Below, one piece after another: positions 27,440 through 36,284 of a DNA stretch of 64,000 bases. The stretch's first letter is position 1, and every line of letters begins with the position of its first letter. A model generated the notes under the pieces. The model had not been told where the DNA came from. It made no database searches and worked only from the letters and a program-made list of their open reading frames with translations. Origin of the DNA: Mycobacterium sp. 852013-50091_SCH5140682 (GTDB lineage Bacteria > Actinomycetota > Actinomycetes > Mycobacteriales > Mycobacteriaceae); NCBI RefSeq assembly GCF_001665685.1, contig NZ_LZTB01000101.1, forward strand, positions 1 through 64,000. The letters run 5' to 3'. The position numbers and the translations under genes are program-made.

Positions 27440-29071
27440 ATGACGATGGCCGAGCAGTACGACTGGCATCAGGACTATCTTCGCAGGCACCGGGTGTCGC
27501 GACGGAACTTTCTGCGAGGGTCGGCAGCATTGGCGGCCGTCGCCGGCCTCGGCGTCTCTCCGTTCGGTCACCGCGCCTACGCCGCCGACGCCCCGCTGAC
27601 GGTGGCCAACCGCCGGGTGGGCTACGGCTCGGACGCCGTGAGCCAACTACGGTTCGCCGCGCAGCTCTCCCGCAGTCCGGGCGGCGTGAAGATCTTCGTG
27701 GATCACGGGCCCACCCCGGCGCTGGGTGCGACGACAGAGGCCGAGGTCCGCAATCTCGTGACACAGATACCGGACAGTCGCGGTGGTGTGCTCGCCGCCG
27801 AGCAGTTCTACGCCCATGTGCCGGTGGACGGGCTGCCGGGACGGGCACCGCATTTCTACCAGTGGCGCACCGAAGACGGCTTCGTCAGCGATGTTCTGTC
27901 CGCGTCGACGGCGATGCCCAGCGCCCGCGACGCGCAGGTGCCGTTCAGATTCACCATGCTCGGCGACCAGGGGACCGACGACACCCCGGCGTTGCCGCCG
28001 GGGCTCAAGCCCGGCGACTACGACGACCAGTACTACAAGCCCGACAACGACCCGGCCGTGGGACACACCACCAACGTGCTGAATCAGATCGTCGCGTCGC
28101 GGCCGGATTTCCATGTGCTGGCAGGGGATATCGCCTACGCCGACCCCTCCGGCGCGGGTAAGCCCGGAACGTTCGTGCCATCGGGCGGAGGCAACCCGCC
28201 GTCGGGGTTCGACAAGTTCAACCCCTTCGTGTGGGACGTCTACTTCGGGTCGATCGAACGCAGCGCCGCGACGACACCATGGATGTTCGCCACCGGCAAC
28301 CACGACATGGAAGCCAGCTACCCCGTGCACGGGTACGCCGGGCACCTGGCCCGGCTCGACTTTCCGGGCAACGGCCCCAAGGCCTGTCCTTCGGTGTACT
28401 CGTTCGTTTACGGCAACGTCGCTGTGCTTTCCCTGGACGCCAACGACGTCAGCTACGAGATCAAGGCGAACACCGGCTATTCGGGCGGGGCCCAGAACAG
28501 CTGGGTGGAACGGACATTGGCCGCCCACCGCGCTGATCCCAACATCGACTTCATCGTCTGTTTCTTCCATCACTGCGCCTATTCGACGACGGATTCGCAC
28601 GCCAGCGACGGCGGAGTCCGCGCCGCCTGGGTCGGATTGTTCGACCGCTACCGCGTGGATCTGGTGCTGCAGGGCCACAACCACGTGTTCGAGCGGACCG
28701 ATCCGATTCGCGGCGGCCGCCCGACCCGGGCCGCCGAGGACAACGCCGTCGTCTACCCCGACACCGACGGGACGGTGTACTACACGGTGGGTTCGGGCGG
28801 GCGGCCGCGTTACAACTTCCAGCCCGGCGAGTCGGAGAGCTATCGCGGGCACACGATAGCCGACACCTTCGTCCCCAACAGCTACGTCTGGGATGCCCAC
28901 GGAGACAAGCAGTCTGAGGGCGTCGCGTGGTCACGCGTACGGTTCCGCAACTACGCGTTCATCCGCGTCGACGTCCGTCCCGGGACGTTCGTCAGCGAGA
29001 TGGACGTGGTCGCGGTCGACGAATACGGCAACGAACTCGACAAACTGACCTACCGTAGGCAGCCGTCGTAG
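27440..29071 (+). CDS. Tat-exported purple acid phosphatase-like metallophosphoesterase
   Basis: About 543 residues. A twin-arginine signal (SRRNFLRG at 20-27, then an Ala/Gly-rich core, AYAAD at ~47-51) marks export in folded form. The five purple acid phosphatase blocks are present: MLGDQGTD, LAGDIAYAD, ATGNHDME, CFFHHCAYS and LQGHNHVFER. These hold a two-metal centre that cleaves phosphomonoesters or diesters outside the membrane. An N-terminal fibronectin-like part precedes the catalytic domain. ATG 27440 is chosen because it precedes the signal by 20 residues; an in-frame GTG at 27368 is possible and neither has a clear ribosome-binding site. Confidence 0.85.
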   Translation: MTMAEQYDWHQDYLRRHRVSRRNFLRGSAALAAVAGLGVSPFGHRAYAADAPLTVANRRVGYGSDAVSQLRFAAQLSRSPGGVKIFVDHGPTPALGATTEAEVRNLVTQIPDSRGGVLAAEQFYAHVPVDGLPGRAPHFYQWRTEDGFVSDVLSASTAMPSARDAQVPFRFTMLGDQGTDDTPALPPGLKPGDYDDQYYKPDNDPAVGHTTNVLNQIVASRPDFHVLAGDIAYADPSGAGKPGTFVPSGGGNPPSGFDKFNPFVWDVYFGSIERSAATTPWMFATGNHDMEASYPVHGYAGHLARLDFPGNGPKACPSVYSFVYGNVAVLSLDANDVSYEIKANTGYSGGAQNSWVERTLAAHRADPNIDFIVCFFHHCAYSTTDSHASDGGVRAAWVGLFDRYRVDLVLQGHNHVFERTDPIRGGRPTRAAEDNAVVYPDTDGTVYYTVGSGGRPRYNFQPGESESYRGHTIADTFVPNSYVWDAHGDKQSEGVAWSRVRFRNYAFIRVDVRPGTFVSEMDVVAVDEYGNELDKLTYRRQPS

Positions 29072-29081
29072 CCTCGGACTT

Positions 29082-29546
29082 ATGACGAAACTGACCCCAC
29101 CCTCGGCAAGCGGCATCGCGAGATTCGGTCGGGCAGCCTGGTTCTTCGGCAATACCTACGAGGCCGTCGTCGGTGTGCCCCAGCTCATCGCCGGGGCGAG
29201 CCACCGCCGCCCCGGCATCATCGGGTCCGGGAGCCCGGCACCGTATTACGCCCCGATCACCCCGGCAGCCATGGGCGGAACCTCGGTGGTGCTGCGCCGC
29301 GGATGGCAGGGCGGCGCCGACCACCGAACCGTCGTGGCCGCGGCCGCATCCCTGGCGGGCGCACTCGGCTTGAGCACCTACCTCATCCGGGGCATCAACA
29401 TCCCGCTGCTCAAAGGAGAAATCGCGCCGGAGGTGCAATCGCATCTCATCGCCCGCTGGCATCGGCTCAACCTGGTGCGCCTCGGATTGCTCATCGTCAC
29501 CGAGGTGCTGGTCCGCCGGATCGAGCCTGCGGCCACCGCGCGTTAG
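29082..29546 (+). CDS. Conserved membrane protein of unknown function
   Basis: A 154-residue protein with three or four hydrophobic segments: WFFGNTYEAVVGVPQLIAGA near the start, VVAAAASLAGALGLSTYLI in the middle and LNLVRLGLLIVTEVLVRR at the end. SPAPYYAPITPAAMGG between them looks like a periplasmic loop. The arrangement resembles DUF1772/anthrone-oxygenase-like small membrane proteins, but I do not assign a function. It begins 10 nt after the phosphatase stop and is probably co-transcribed. Its stop overlaps that of MgtE on the other strand (TTAG). Confidence 0.7.
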   Translation: MTKLTPPSASGIARFGRAAWFFGNTYEAVVGVPQLIAGASHRRPGIIGSGSPAPYYAPITPAAMGGTSVVLRRGWQGGADHRTVVAAAASLAGALGLSTYLIRGINIPLLKGEIAPEVQSHLIARWHRLNLVRLGLLIVTEVLVRRIEPAATAR

Positions 29547-30928
29547 AGACCGGCCAACTGCGGCAGCGTCAGGTGCGCGATCAGGAAGTAGATGAGCAGG
29601 CCGGTGCCGTCGACGATGGTGGCGATCATCGGTGCCGAGACCACCGCGGGATCCACCCGCAGCTTCTTGAGCAGTGGTGGTAGCACGGTCGCCACCAGTG
29701 CCGACCACATCACGATGGCCGCGACGGTGACCGACACTGTGACGGTGACCTGCGGGCCGACGCCGAGGGTCCACGCGCGGACGACAGCCGCGGCGGCCAT
29801 CGTCACCGCTACCAGTGCGCCGGTGGACATCTCTTTGAGCAGGGCACGCGGCAAGTCGCGGAACCGCATCTGGCCGGTGGCCATGGCCCGGACCAGGGTC
29901 GTGGTGATCTGAGTGCCAGTGTTGCCGCCCGTTCCGATCAGCAGCGGTATGAAGAAGGCGAGCGCGACGACCGCCTCCAGCTCGTCCTCGAACGCCCGAA
30001 GCACCGTGCCGGTGTATGCCTCGGCGACGAAGAGCACCAGCAGCCAGACAATACGCTTGCGCCACAGGCGAATCGGCGACGCACGTAGATACGGGACCTC
30101 CAGTGGGGCCGAGCCACCCTGGCGTTCGGCGTCCTCGGTGGCCTCGCGCTCGAGGATGTCGGCGGCGGCGTCGGCCGTCAGGACACCGAGCAGCTTCCGA
30201 CGCTCGTCGACGACGGGCAGCGCGGTCAGATCGTGGTCGACGAGTAGTTGTGCAGCGTTCTCCGCATTGTGACTCGACCGCACCGACACGGGATGGTCGT
30301 CGATCAACTCGTGCACCGGCTGCTCGGGCTCGGCCAACACCAGATCCCGGAAACCGACCACTCCGATCAGTCGTCGGTCGGCGTCGGTGACATAAATGTA
30401 TCCGCCGGCCCGGACCTTGCCGCGCATCTGGTTGGCCTGCTCGCGGACCGCGTCCTCGGCTGCCGCCGCGGAAAGCGCGCCGTCGATCGTGAACAATTCC
30501 GGAAGCATATGGGCTGCAACAGAGTTCGGTGCATAGCGCAACAGATTTCGCAACGTCTCCGCGGTCGCGGGGTCGGTCTGCGCCAGCAACTCGGTGCGTT
30601 TGGCATCACCCAGCTTGCGCAAGATCTCCGCACCCTCGTCGGAGTCCATGGCGGCGATGAATGCGCCGGCCTGCACGAGATCCGCCGACCGGATGACGCG
30701 CGCCGCCAAGTCGACATCGATCGATCGCAGTAGTTCGGGCCCGGTCGTCGCGTCGAGCAGTGCGGCGAAGCGCGCGACCTGTGTCTTCGACATCGCACCG
30801 ACCTGCCTGCTGCGTTCGGCAGGGCCCGCCGAATGCAGCCACTCCTGTATCGCCTCGGGCGAGTCCAACGCACTCGCACGCAGCGGCAGGATGCTCAGGA
30901 CACCCAGATCGACACCGGATCGCGTCAT
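29543..30928 (-). CDS. mgtE: MgtE family magnesium transporter
   Basis: A 461-residue MgtE. The N-domain (helical repeats with ALLDATTGPELLRSIDVDLA) is followed by two CBS domains (IYVTDADRRLIGVVGFRDLV and LTALPVVDERRKLLGVLTAD) and five membrane helices. The pore-family signature is seen in FFIPLLIGTGGNTGTQITTT. It is a Mg2+-gated channel for Mg2+ and perhaps other divalent cations. CGGAGGAG lies just before ATG 30928, which fixes the start. It is transcribed alone and converges with the small membrane protein. Confidence 0.92.
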   Translation of the reverse strand: MTRSGVDLGVLSILPLRASALDSPEAIQEWLHSAGPAERSRQVGAMSKTQVARFAALLDATTGPELLRSIDVDLAARVIRSADLVQAGAFIAAMDSDEGAEILRKLGDAKRTELLAQTDPATAETLRNLLRYAPNSVAAHMLPELFTIDGALSAAAAEDAVREQANQMRGKVRAGGYIYVTDADRRLIGVVGFRDLVLAEPEQPVHELIDDHPVSVRSSHNAENAAQLLVDHDLTALPVVDERRKLLGVLTADAAADILEREATEDAERQGGSAPLEVPYLRASPIRLWRKRIVWLLVLFVAEAYTGTVLRAFEDELEAVVALAFFIPLLIGTGGNTGTQITTTLVRAMATGQMRFRDLPRALLKEMSTGALVAVTMAAAAVVRAWTLGVGPQVTVTVSVTVAAIVMWSALVATVLPPLLKKLRVDPAVVSAPMIATIVDGTGLLIYFLIAHLTLPQLAGL

Positions 30929-31078
30929 GGCACTCCTCCGCTGAGCATCGGTCGTGATCCCGCTAATGCACGGCGCCGTCACTATAAGCTGCGGTGGTCG
31001 GCGCAATCAGCTCAAACGGGATGAGCGCGCGTCCGCAAACCACTTTCACAGTGCGGCGGCACGTTGGAGGGAGCATTC

Positions 31079-31627
31079 ATGAAGATCGGTATCGTCATCG
31101 GGTCGATCCGCGAGGGCCGTAACGGCAAGGCCGTCGGCGACTGGGTCGCCAAAAGCGCCGCCCAGCGCGCGGATGCGGATTTCGAGGTCCTGGATCTCAA
31201 GGAGTTCGACGTCCCCTTGCTGACCTCGGCGACCGTACCGGCAACGGCACAGAAGCAATACGATTCGCCGAACGTCACGCGTTGGAGCGAGGCGGTCGAC
31301 TCGTGTGACGGATTCATCTTCGTCACCCCTGAGTACAACCACGGAGTCCCCGGTGCACTGAAGAACGCGGTCGACAGCCTCGGCTCCGAATGGTTCCAGA
31401 AGACCATCGCGTTCGTGTCTTACGGTGCCGACGGCGGAGTCCGCGCCGTCGAGCATTGGCGGCAGATCGTCGCGAACTTTCAGATGCTCGATGTCCGCGC
31501 CCAGGTGGCGCTCTCCCTGTTCCAGGATTTCGGTGCTGACGGGTTCGCGCCGCTGGAGCGCCGTGACGGCGAGTTGGGTGTCCTGTTCGACCAACTGATC
31601 ACGTTGACCGGCAAGGTGTTTGCGTAA
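31079..31627 (+). CDS. NADPH-dependent FMN reductase (flavodoxin-like)
   Basis: A 182-residue flavodoxin-fold protein. The FMN phosphate loop is GSIREGRNGKAVGDWV, and FVTPEYNHGVPGALKNAVDS is the hallmark of the NADPH-dependent FMN reductase/chromate and quinone reductase family. It would reduce FMN, quinones, azo compounds or chromate with NAD(P)H. ATG 31079 follows GGAGGGAG at about the usual distance; an upstream in-frame start 15 nt earlier would lack this. It converges with the methyltransferase gene and appears monocistronic. Confidence 0.9.
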   Translation: MKIGIVIGSIREGRNGKAVGDWVAKSAAQRADADFEVLDLKEFDVPLLTSATVPATAQKQYDSPNVTRWSEAVDSCDGFIFVTPEYNHGVPGALKNAVDSLGSEWFQKTIAFVSYGADGGVRAVEHWRQIVANFQMLDVRAQVALSLFQDFGADGFAPLERRDGELGVLFDQLITLTGKVFA

Positions 31628-31637
31628 CCGACCCTTC

Positions 31638-32381
31638 TCACAAGGGCGTGCAGACGACGGCCAGCGCGTCGTTGACCGCGTCGACGCCGTGGGGACCGAT
31701 CCGCTCGGCGAGGCGGCCGCGCAACTCATCTCGTGCCGATGTGGGCAGCGTCAGGTGGTTGGAGTAGGTGAACACCAGATTGAGCCAGTCCTCGGTGGTG
31801 TAGTGCAACTGCTCGACGACGTTGCGGTGCTCCACCGTGAAGCCACCGTCCTCGATGAGCGCGGTGACCTCGGCCAAGCGGGTGGCATCGACGATCGAGC
31901 TGCGTTCGTCACCGAGATAGTCGGAGTAGATGTCATCCAGGTCGGCCCACGTCGGTGACTTCGGCACGATCCGGTTGGACAACAGCACAAGCCGCCCACC
32001 GGCATTGAGAATGCTCCGCACCTTGGCCAGCGCAGGCCGGGGCTGCACCCAGTGAAATGACTGAGCGAACACCACGAGATCGAATGTGCGTGCAGCGGGC
32101 TGCCAGTCCTCGAACGTCGCGATCTCGGCCGTGACGCCCTTGCCCGCGGCGACACCGGCCATGCGGGAGTCGGGCTCGACGGCGAGAACCGTTGCGCCGG
32201 CATTGATCAACTGAACCGAAGCGATGCCCGTGCCCGCCCCGACATCGAGTGTCGCAAGGCCCGCAGTGGTCACCAGATCAGCGATCAGCGCCTGGGGATA
32301 ACGTGGCCGGTACCGGTCGTAGTCATCGGACGCCGCGCCGAACGATTCGGCCCGCCTACGGTCAGCGTGGAGTTCTTCCAT
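31638..32381 (-). CDS. Class I SAM-dependent methyltransferase
   Basis: A 247-residue protein with the SAM-binding motif LDVGAGTGIASVQL at ~46, an acidic VLAVEPD, and the later FDLVVFAQSFHWVQPRPAL typical of the UbiE/COQ5-like methyltransferase_11 group. The substrate is unknown; relatives act on small hydrophobic acceptors or trans-aconitate. ATG 32381 begins the gene. It is alone on its strand and converges with the FMN reductase. Confidence 0.84.
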   Translation of the reverse strand: MEELHADRRRAESFGAASDDYDRYRPRYPQALIADLVTTAGLATLDVGAGTGIASVQLINAGATVLAVEPDSRMAGVAAGKGVTAEIATFEDWQPAARTFDLVVFAQSFHWVQPRPALAKVRSILNAGGRLVLLSNRIVPKSPTWADLDDIYSDYLGDERSSIVDATRLAEVTALIEDGGFTVEHRNVVEQLHYTTEDWLNLVFTYSNHLTLPTSARDELRGRLAERIGPHGVDAVNDALAVVCTPL

Positions 32382-32435
32382 GTCCTCACTGTAAAAGGTG
32401 GGTCAGGTTGCCCACGCCGTACGCCGACCAGTTGC

Positions 32436-32639
32436 TCAGCGCCTGTACTGCGGATCGGCGGTCAGATTCTCGGGCACGGCTGCCGCGGCGTGCAGTACCT
32501 TCAAACGATCGGCTAGAGCCGGCGGATACCCGCTGAAACGCCACAACGAGCTGGAAGACAGTTCGGCAGAGAAATCGCCAGGGCTCCAAGGATATCCGGC
32601 TACGTTGCGACGAAGACGATGTCGAGCGCTGGCCTCTTG
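32436..32639 (-). pseudogene. Possible 3' remnant of a lost gene
   Basis: One minus-strand frame reads like natural protein from a TGA at ~32640 to a TGA at 32436-32438, including AGYPWSPGDFSAELSSSSLW and LADRLKVLHAAAAVPENL. It has no ATG or GTG start and is only ~67 codons, so if real it is the C-terminal end of a truncated gene. No family is recognised. Composition and periodicity suggest past coding use, but this is weak evidence. Confidence 0.22.
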
Positions 32640-32693
32640 TCACCGGGGTCGGCGCCGCGGCTGAAGGGGCGTGGTCCTAGGACCGACGATGAC

Positions 32694-33299
32694 TTACTTG
32701 GTGGTGTCTGGAAGACCCTCTGCATCCGGGGCATCCTCGTCATGGTCTCGTGCACTCCGTTGGCTGCCGGTCAGGGCTATGCGGATTGCGTCACTCAGTT
32801 CTCGAAAAAGCCCCGTGTACTGCTCACGAAGAGCCGTGAAGGTGACCCGCATAATCGCGATCATCGGACCTGCCAGGACCGCGCTCAGAAGAAAGCCCAC
32901 ACCATAAGACACAAGAACAGCTGTCTGGGCATCGGCCCGCTGGTGCAGGAGCGCATTGAGAGCGACAAGTTCGCTGATACCCGCGAGGAGAATGATCGCG
33001 AAGGCGGCTACCTGGGCGATGAGGCCGGCGACTGAAGCCAGGAACCGCAGACCCACGTTACGGTCGGTATCGCCCGCCGTTTTCATCAAATCGCCATACG
33101 TCTTCACAAGGCTGCTATAGCTGGTGCCTTCCACGGCCAGTGCCACAAAGAGAACCGGGACAACCGTTGCGACAGCCACGTAGAAGTCGCCAGGGAATTC
33201 CTCGGTGCTCTTCGCCAGAACGACCTCGATCACGCATGCAATCATGACCTTCCACAGCGCTCCTAGAGCTTCTTCGCGGCAATTTGAAGTCCGATTCAT
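32694..33299 (-). CDS. Orphan membrane protein of unknown function
   Basis: About 201 residues with four hydrophobic spans: KVMIACVIEVVLA; FYVAVATVVPVLFVALAVEG; FLASVAGLIAQVAAFAIILL; VLVSYGVGFLLSAVLAGPMI. The C-terminus is hydrophilic and acidic (SARDHDEDAPDAEGLPDTTK). No enzyme or transporter motif is seen. The ATG at 33299 is chosen because the upstream continuation is poor in protein character; no good ribosome-binding site is present, and MIACV 19 codons later is an alternative. The region is less GC-rich than its neighbours and flanked by gene remnants, which suggests acquired DNA. Confidence 0.55.
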   Translation of the reverse strand: MNRTSNCREEALGALWKVMIACVIEVVLAKSTEEFPGDFYVAVATVVPVLFVALAVEGTSYSSLVKTYGDLMKTAGDTDRNVGLRFLASVAGLIAQVAAFAIILLAGISELVALNALLHQRADAQTAVLVSYGVGFLLSAVLAGPMIAIMRVTFTALREQYTGLFRELSDAIRIALTGSQRSARDHDEDAPDAEGLPDTTK

Positions 33300-33469
33300 G
33301 CCGCGGCCCAGCCTGTTGAAGTCGAGTAAGCCAGTCCACATGCGCTTGCTGACGCAAGCAGCTGTCCCCGCACCCGGAACACAGTGGGTTTTCGTTCCTG
33401 GGACCTGCAGCGGGACCCGCCACGTTCGGAGCAACGGCCAGCCATCCACAAATCACGGCAAAAGCAGGA

Positions 33470-33699
33470 ATGGTCAAGGTCAAGGTCGAACTTGACCTCA
33501 CCGCGTTCGCCGCAGCCCTCAGTCAGCACCTCGGCCTCGCTGACTCACTGACCAAGGCGATCTTGCCAACACGCCCGAAGGTCCAAGTCTTATCGCACAA
33601 GTCGGAGACCAGACGCTCAAACTCCGCTCAAAAGTGTTGTGGAACTGTGGGTGTCATAACCCGGTCATTCGGCGTCCTGGGCGCCATGCGCGATGGTGA
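33470..33699 (+). pseudogene. Possible frameshifted small gene
   Basis: From ATG 33470 one frame reads VELDLTAFAAALSQHLGLAD and then loses protein character. A second frame, open from about 33550, continues with DLANTPEGPSLIAQVGDQT and LRSKVLWNCGCHNPVIR before a stop at 33697-33699, inside the 3' end of ubiX on the other strand. Joining the two frames would give a small protein of ~75 residues broken by a single frameshift. No family is recognised and the call is speculative. Confidence 0.2.
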
Positions 33700-34273
33700 G
33701 CCGGTCCTTGGGTGGAGTCTGTCCGACCCATCTGCCGGCATGGGGCATGTCGAGGCCGAACTGATCGAGCACCCGCGCCACGATGTAGTCCACGACGTCG
33801 TCGATGGTTCGGGGGTTGTTGTAGAACGCCGGCACGGGCGGAAAGATGGTGGCGCCCATGCGCGTTAGCTCCAGCATGTTCTCCAGGTGTACCGCCGAGA
33901 GCGGCGCCTCCCGGGCGATCAGCACCAGCCGGCGGCGCTCTTTGAGCGTGACGTCCCCGGCGCGCCCGATGAGCCCGTCGCCGTACCCGGTGCGCAGCGC
34001 CGCGAGGGTTTTCATGCTGCACGGGGCGACGACCATGCCGTCGACCCGATAGGACCCGCTCGCTATGGCTGCGCCCTGATCGTCGGGCTTGTAGACCGTG
34101 TCGGCCAGCGCCTCGACCGCTTTGACCGACAGACCGGTTTCCTGGGCGAGTGTGGTGCGGGCCCACCTGCTGATCACGAGGTGGGTTTCGACCTGCAGGT
34201 CACGTAGCGCCTCGAGGAGCCGGACGCCGATCGGTGCCCCGGTCGCTCCGGTCATGGCGACGACGAGTCTCAC
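33665..34273 (-). CDS. ubiX: UbiX-like flavin prenyltransferase
   Basis: A 202-residue protein with the UbiX pattern: MTGATGAPIGVRLLEALRDL at the start, DGMVVAPCSMKTLAAL in the middle, GDVTLKERRRLVLIAREAPL, and RMGATIFPPVPAFYN. UbiX attaches a dimethylallyl group to FMN, making the prenylated cofactor needed by UbiD decarboxylases. GTG 34273 overlaps the M20 stop by 4 nt (GTGA), so it is coupled to that amidohydrolase. No ubiD gene is in this window, so the partner must lie elsewhere. Confidence 0.88.
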   Translation of the reverse strand: MRLVVAMTGATGAPIGVRLLEALRDLQVETHLVISRWARTTLAQETGLSVKAVEALADTVYKPDDQGAAIASGSYRVDGMVVAPCSMKTLAALRTGYGDGLIGRAGDVTLKERRRLVLIAREAPLSAVHLENMLELTRMGATIFPPVPAFYNNPRTIDDVVDYIVARVLDQFGLDMPHAGRWVGQTPPKDRLTIAHGAQDAE

Positions 34274-35523
34274 CGCGTCGTGTTCAGACGCGAGAGTGCG
34301 GCGATGGTGAGGGCCTCGACTCCCGTGGACAGCGTGGGTTCGAGCACCGGTGCGAACAGCGGGGAATGGTTGGTCGGTACCGGCCGGCCGCTACGTGCCG
34401 ACTCGTCGTAGATCTCCTGCGGATATCCGCCCCAGAACCAGAACGCCGTCGGCACACCCGCGGTGGTCCCGAATTGGCCGACATCCTCGCTTCCGGCGAG
34501 CGGCTGGGGATTCTCGATGACCCGCTGCGCGCCGAAGTGGTCCCGGAACACCGCGGCGAGTTGCTGCATGACGGGATCGTCGACAACCGTCACCGGGAAG
34601 CTGTGCGTGGTGGTCACCGCCGGCTCCTTGCTCGCACCGGACGCGGTGGCCTCGGCCTGGGCGATGCGGCTGATCGAGGCCAGCGTCTTGCTGCGCACGT
34701 TCTCGTCGAAGGTGCGGACGTTGATCCCGAGTTCGGCGTCATCGGGAATGATGTTGTCCTTGGCGCCGGCGTGCAGGTAGCCCACCGTGACCACGGCTGG
34801 GTCGAACGGCGAGAGTTCCCGCGACACGATGGTTTGCAGCCGCTGCACGACGTTGGCCGCCATCACCACCGGATCCACGGTCGATTCCGGCTGCGAGCCG
34901 TGGCCGCCATGGCCGAACAGTTGCAGCTTGAGAGAGTCGGCGGCCGCCATGGCCACCCCGGTCTTGTAGGCGATGACGCCCGCGGGGATCGGGCCGACGT
35001 GCTGGCCGAGGACCACATCGGGGCTGGGGAAGCGGTCCAGGATGCCGTCGGCGATCATGGCCGCCGCTCCGCTACCGATCTCCTCGGCCGGTTGAAATAC
35101 CGCGACCACTGTGCCTGACCAGCGCTTTTTGGTCTCGGTCAGCAAGTGCAGCGTGCCGATGAGCGCAGTGGTGTGCATATCGTGCCCGCACGCGTGCATG
35201 ACCGGGACGTCCTTGCCGTCCGGGTTGGTGGCCCGTGCCGTGCTCGCGTACGGCAGGCCGGTCTGTTCCTGCACCGGCAGGGCGTCGAAGTCCGCCCGTA
35301 GCCAGACGACCGGGCCGGGTCCGTTGCGCAGGACGGCCACGACGCCGGTGCCGCCGACGCCCGAGGTCACCTCGAGGCCGAGTGGGGCGAGCGCCTCCTG
35401 GACCTTCTGCGCCGTGCGGTGCTCCTGGAACGACAACTCGGGGTGCGTGTGCAGGTCGCGATAGAAATCGGCTAGCCCTGCGCCCAGTCTGGCGGCCCAG
35501 TCTTTCGGCAAATCGATCGTCAT
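34270..35523 (-). CDS. M20 family amidohydrolase (IAA/hippurate hydrolase-like)
   Basis: A 417-residue metallohydrolase. Metal-binding motifs are WLRADFDALPVQEQTG, VMHACGHDMHT and FQPAEEIGSGA; the lid-domain His lies in LFGHGGHGSQPE. These place it with the N-acyl-amino-acid amidohydrolases of the IAA-amino-acid/hippurate type (M20D). It would release an aromatic or acyl acid from its amino-acid conjugate in the cytoplasm. ATG 35523 follows GGGAGGG. Coupling with ubiX hints that the freed aromatic acid may be a decarboxylation substrate, which is inference. Confidence 0.88.
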   Translation of the reverse strand: MTIDLPKDWAARLGAGLADFYRDLHTHPELSFQEHRTAQKVQEALAPLGLEVTSGVGGTGVVAVLRNGPGPVVWLRADFDALPVQEQTGLPYASTARATNPDGKDVPVMHACGHDMHTTALIGTLHLLTETKKRWSGTVVAVFQPAEEIGSGAAAMIADGILDRFPSPDVVLGQHVGPIPAGVIAYKTGVAMAAADSLKLQLFGHGGHGSQPESTVDPVVMAANVVQRLQTIVSRELSPFDPAVVTVGYLHAGAKDNIIPDDAELGINVRTFDENVRSKTLASISRIAQAEATASGASKEPAVTTTHSFPVTVVDDPVMQQLAAVFRDHFGAQRVIENPQPLAGSEDVGQFGTTAGVPTAFWFWGGYPQEIYDESARSGRPVPTNHSPLFAPVLEPTLSTGVEALTIAALSRLNTTR

Positions 35524-35646
35524 GTCGTCCCTCCCGGTCGGTGCCGGATCATCGTAGGCCCAGAACCTGTGCGCCGATAGCGTGAATCGAGCCAATCACC
35601 TATCGAAATACCGTGCACGGTAACCAGTTTCAGTGCCGCGCCGGTG

Positions 35647-36087
35647 TCAGTCCTTCACGTCGCAGATCACGACGGGAATGTCTCGAGTCGTCCGCTTCTG
35701 ATAGTTCGCGTAACCCTGGTACGACGCGACGATCTGCGGCCACAGCTCGGCCTTCTCCTCGGGATTCGCGGTGCGGGCGTGCACCTTTCGACGCTCCCCG
35801 TCGATCACCAACTCGGCGTCCGGGTGCGCCTGCAGGTTCCGGTACCAGTCAGGGTGGCGGTCGTCTCCGCCCTTCGACGCCACCAGTACCACCCGCTTAC
35901 TGTCGTGCACCGGCGTCGTCAGAAAGCAGGACCTGGGCTGGCCGGACTTGCGCCCGACGGTGTGAAGCTCGACCAATGGCATTCCAAAAGGATGGGCCAG
36001 CAACCGTTTCCCGCTGACCGTGAGGACAAACCGGTGTGCGAGATTCATCAGTTTGGCGCCGCTGTCCTTGAGCGTATTGGTGTTCAT
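35647..36087 (-). CDS. Deazaflavin (F420)-dependent nitroreductase family protein (DUF385)
   Basis: A 146-residue protein of the Ddn/FDOR-A split-barrel family: LLAHPFGMPLVELHTVGRKS with the strand-turn GRKSGQPR, VLVASKGGDDRHPDWYRNLQ, HPDAELVIDGERRKVHAR and a terminal YANYQKRTTRDIPVV. Mycobacterial members reduce quinones or nitro-drugs with reduced coenzyme F420. No membrane segment is seen. ATG 36087 starts the gene, transcribed away from the corrinoid transport operon. Confidence 0.87.
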   Translation of the reverse strand: MNTNTLKDSGAKLMNLAHRFVLTVSGKRLLAHPFGMPLVELHTVGRKSGQPRSCFLTTPVHDSKRVVLVASKGGDDRHPDWYRNLQAHPDAELVIDGERRKVHARTANPEEKAELWPQIVASYQGYANYQKRTTRDIPVVICDVKD

Positions 36088-36212
36088 CGCATGTTCTCAT
36101 TCTGATGTAGGGCGTCCACAGCCGTCTGAAGCGAGCCTAGGTCGTCAGCCGTGCGGGCGCTTGAAATATCGATGTCTCCAGCTCCCTCGTGGGGGGCTGC
36201 CTTCGGACCCTA

Positions 36213-36231
36213 AATGAAAACGATTATCATT
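36213..36231. promoter_or_regulatory. Fur-family (Zur-like) operator
   Basis: AATGAAAACGATTATCATT is an imperfect palindrome with perfect outer arms AATGA/TCATT; 14 of 19 positions are self-complementary. It is an AT-rich island in GC-rich DNA and resembles mycobacterial Zur boxes and the classical Fur box. It lies ~55-75 nt before the start of the cobalamin riboswitch, where it would overlap the promoter of the transport operon. Which Fur homologue binds cannot be decided by eye. Confidence 0.55.
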
Positions 36232-36284
36232 AAGGCGTGTGGATCGCCTCGCTGCTCACGGGTTCCGCTTACGCGCCTGCCCGA

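Noticed and set aside
27647..28900. 417-codon minus-strand frame inside the purple acid phosphatase gene
   Set aside because: It is the mirror of a gene with all five phosphatase motifs; its own translation shows no fold-like pattern.
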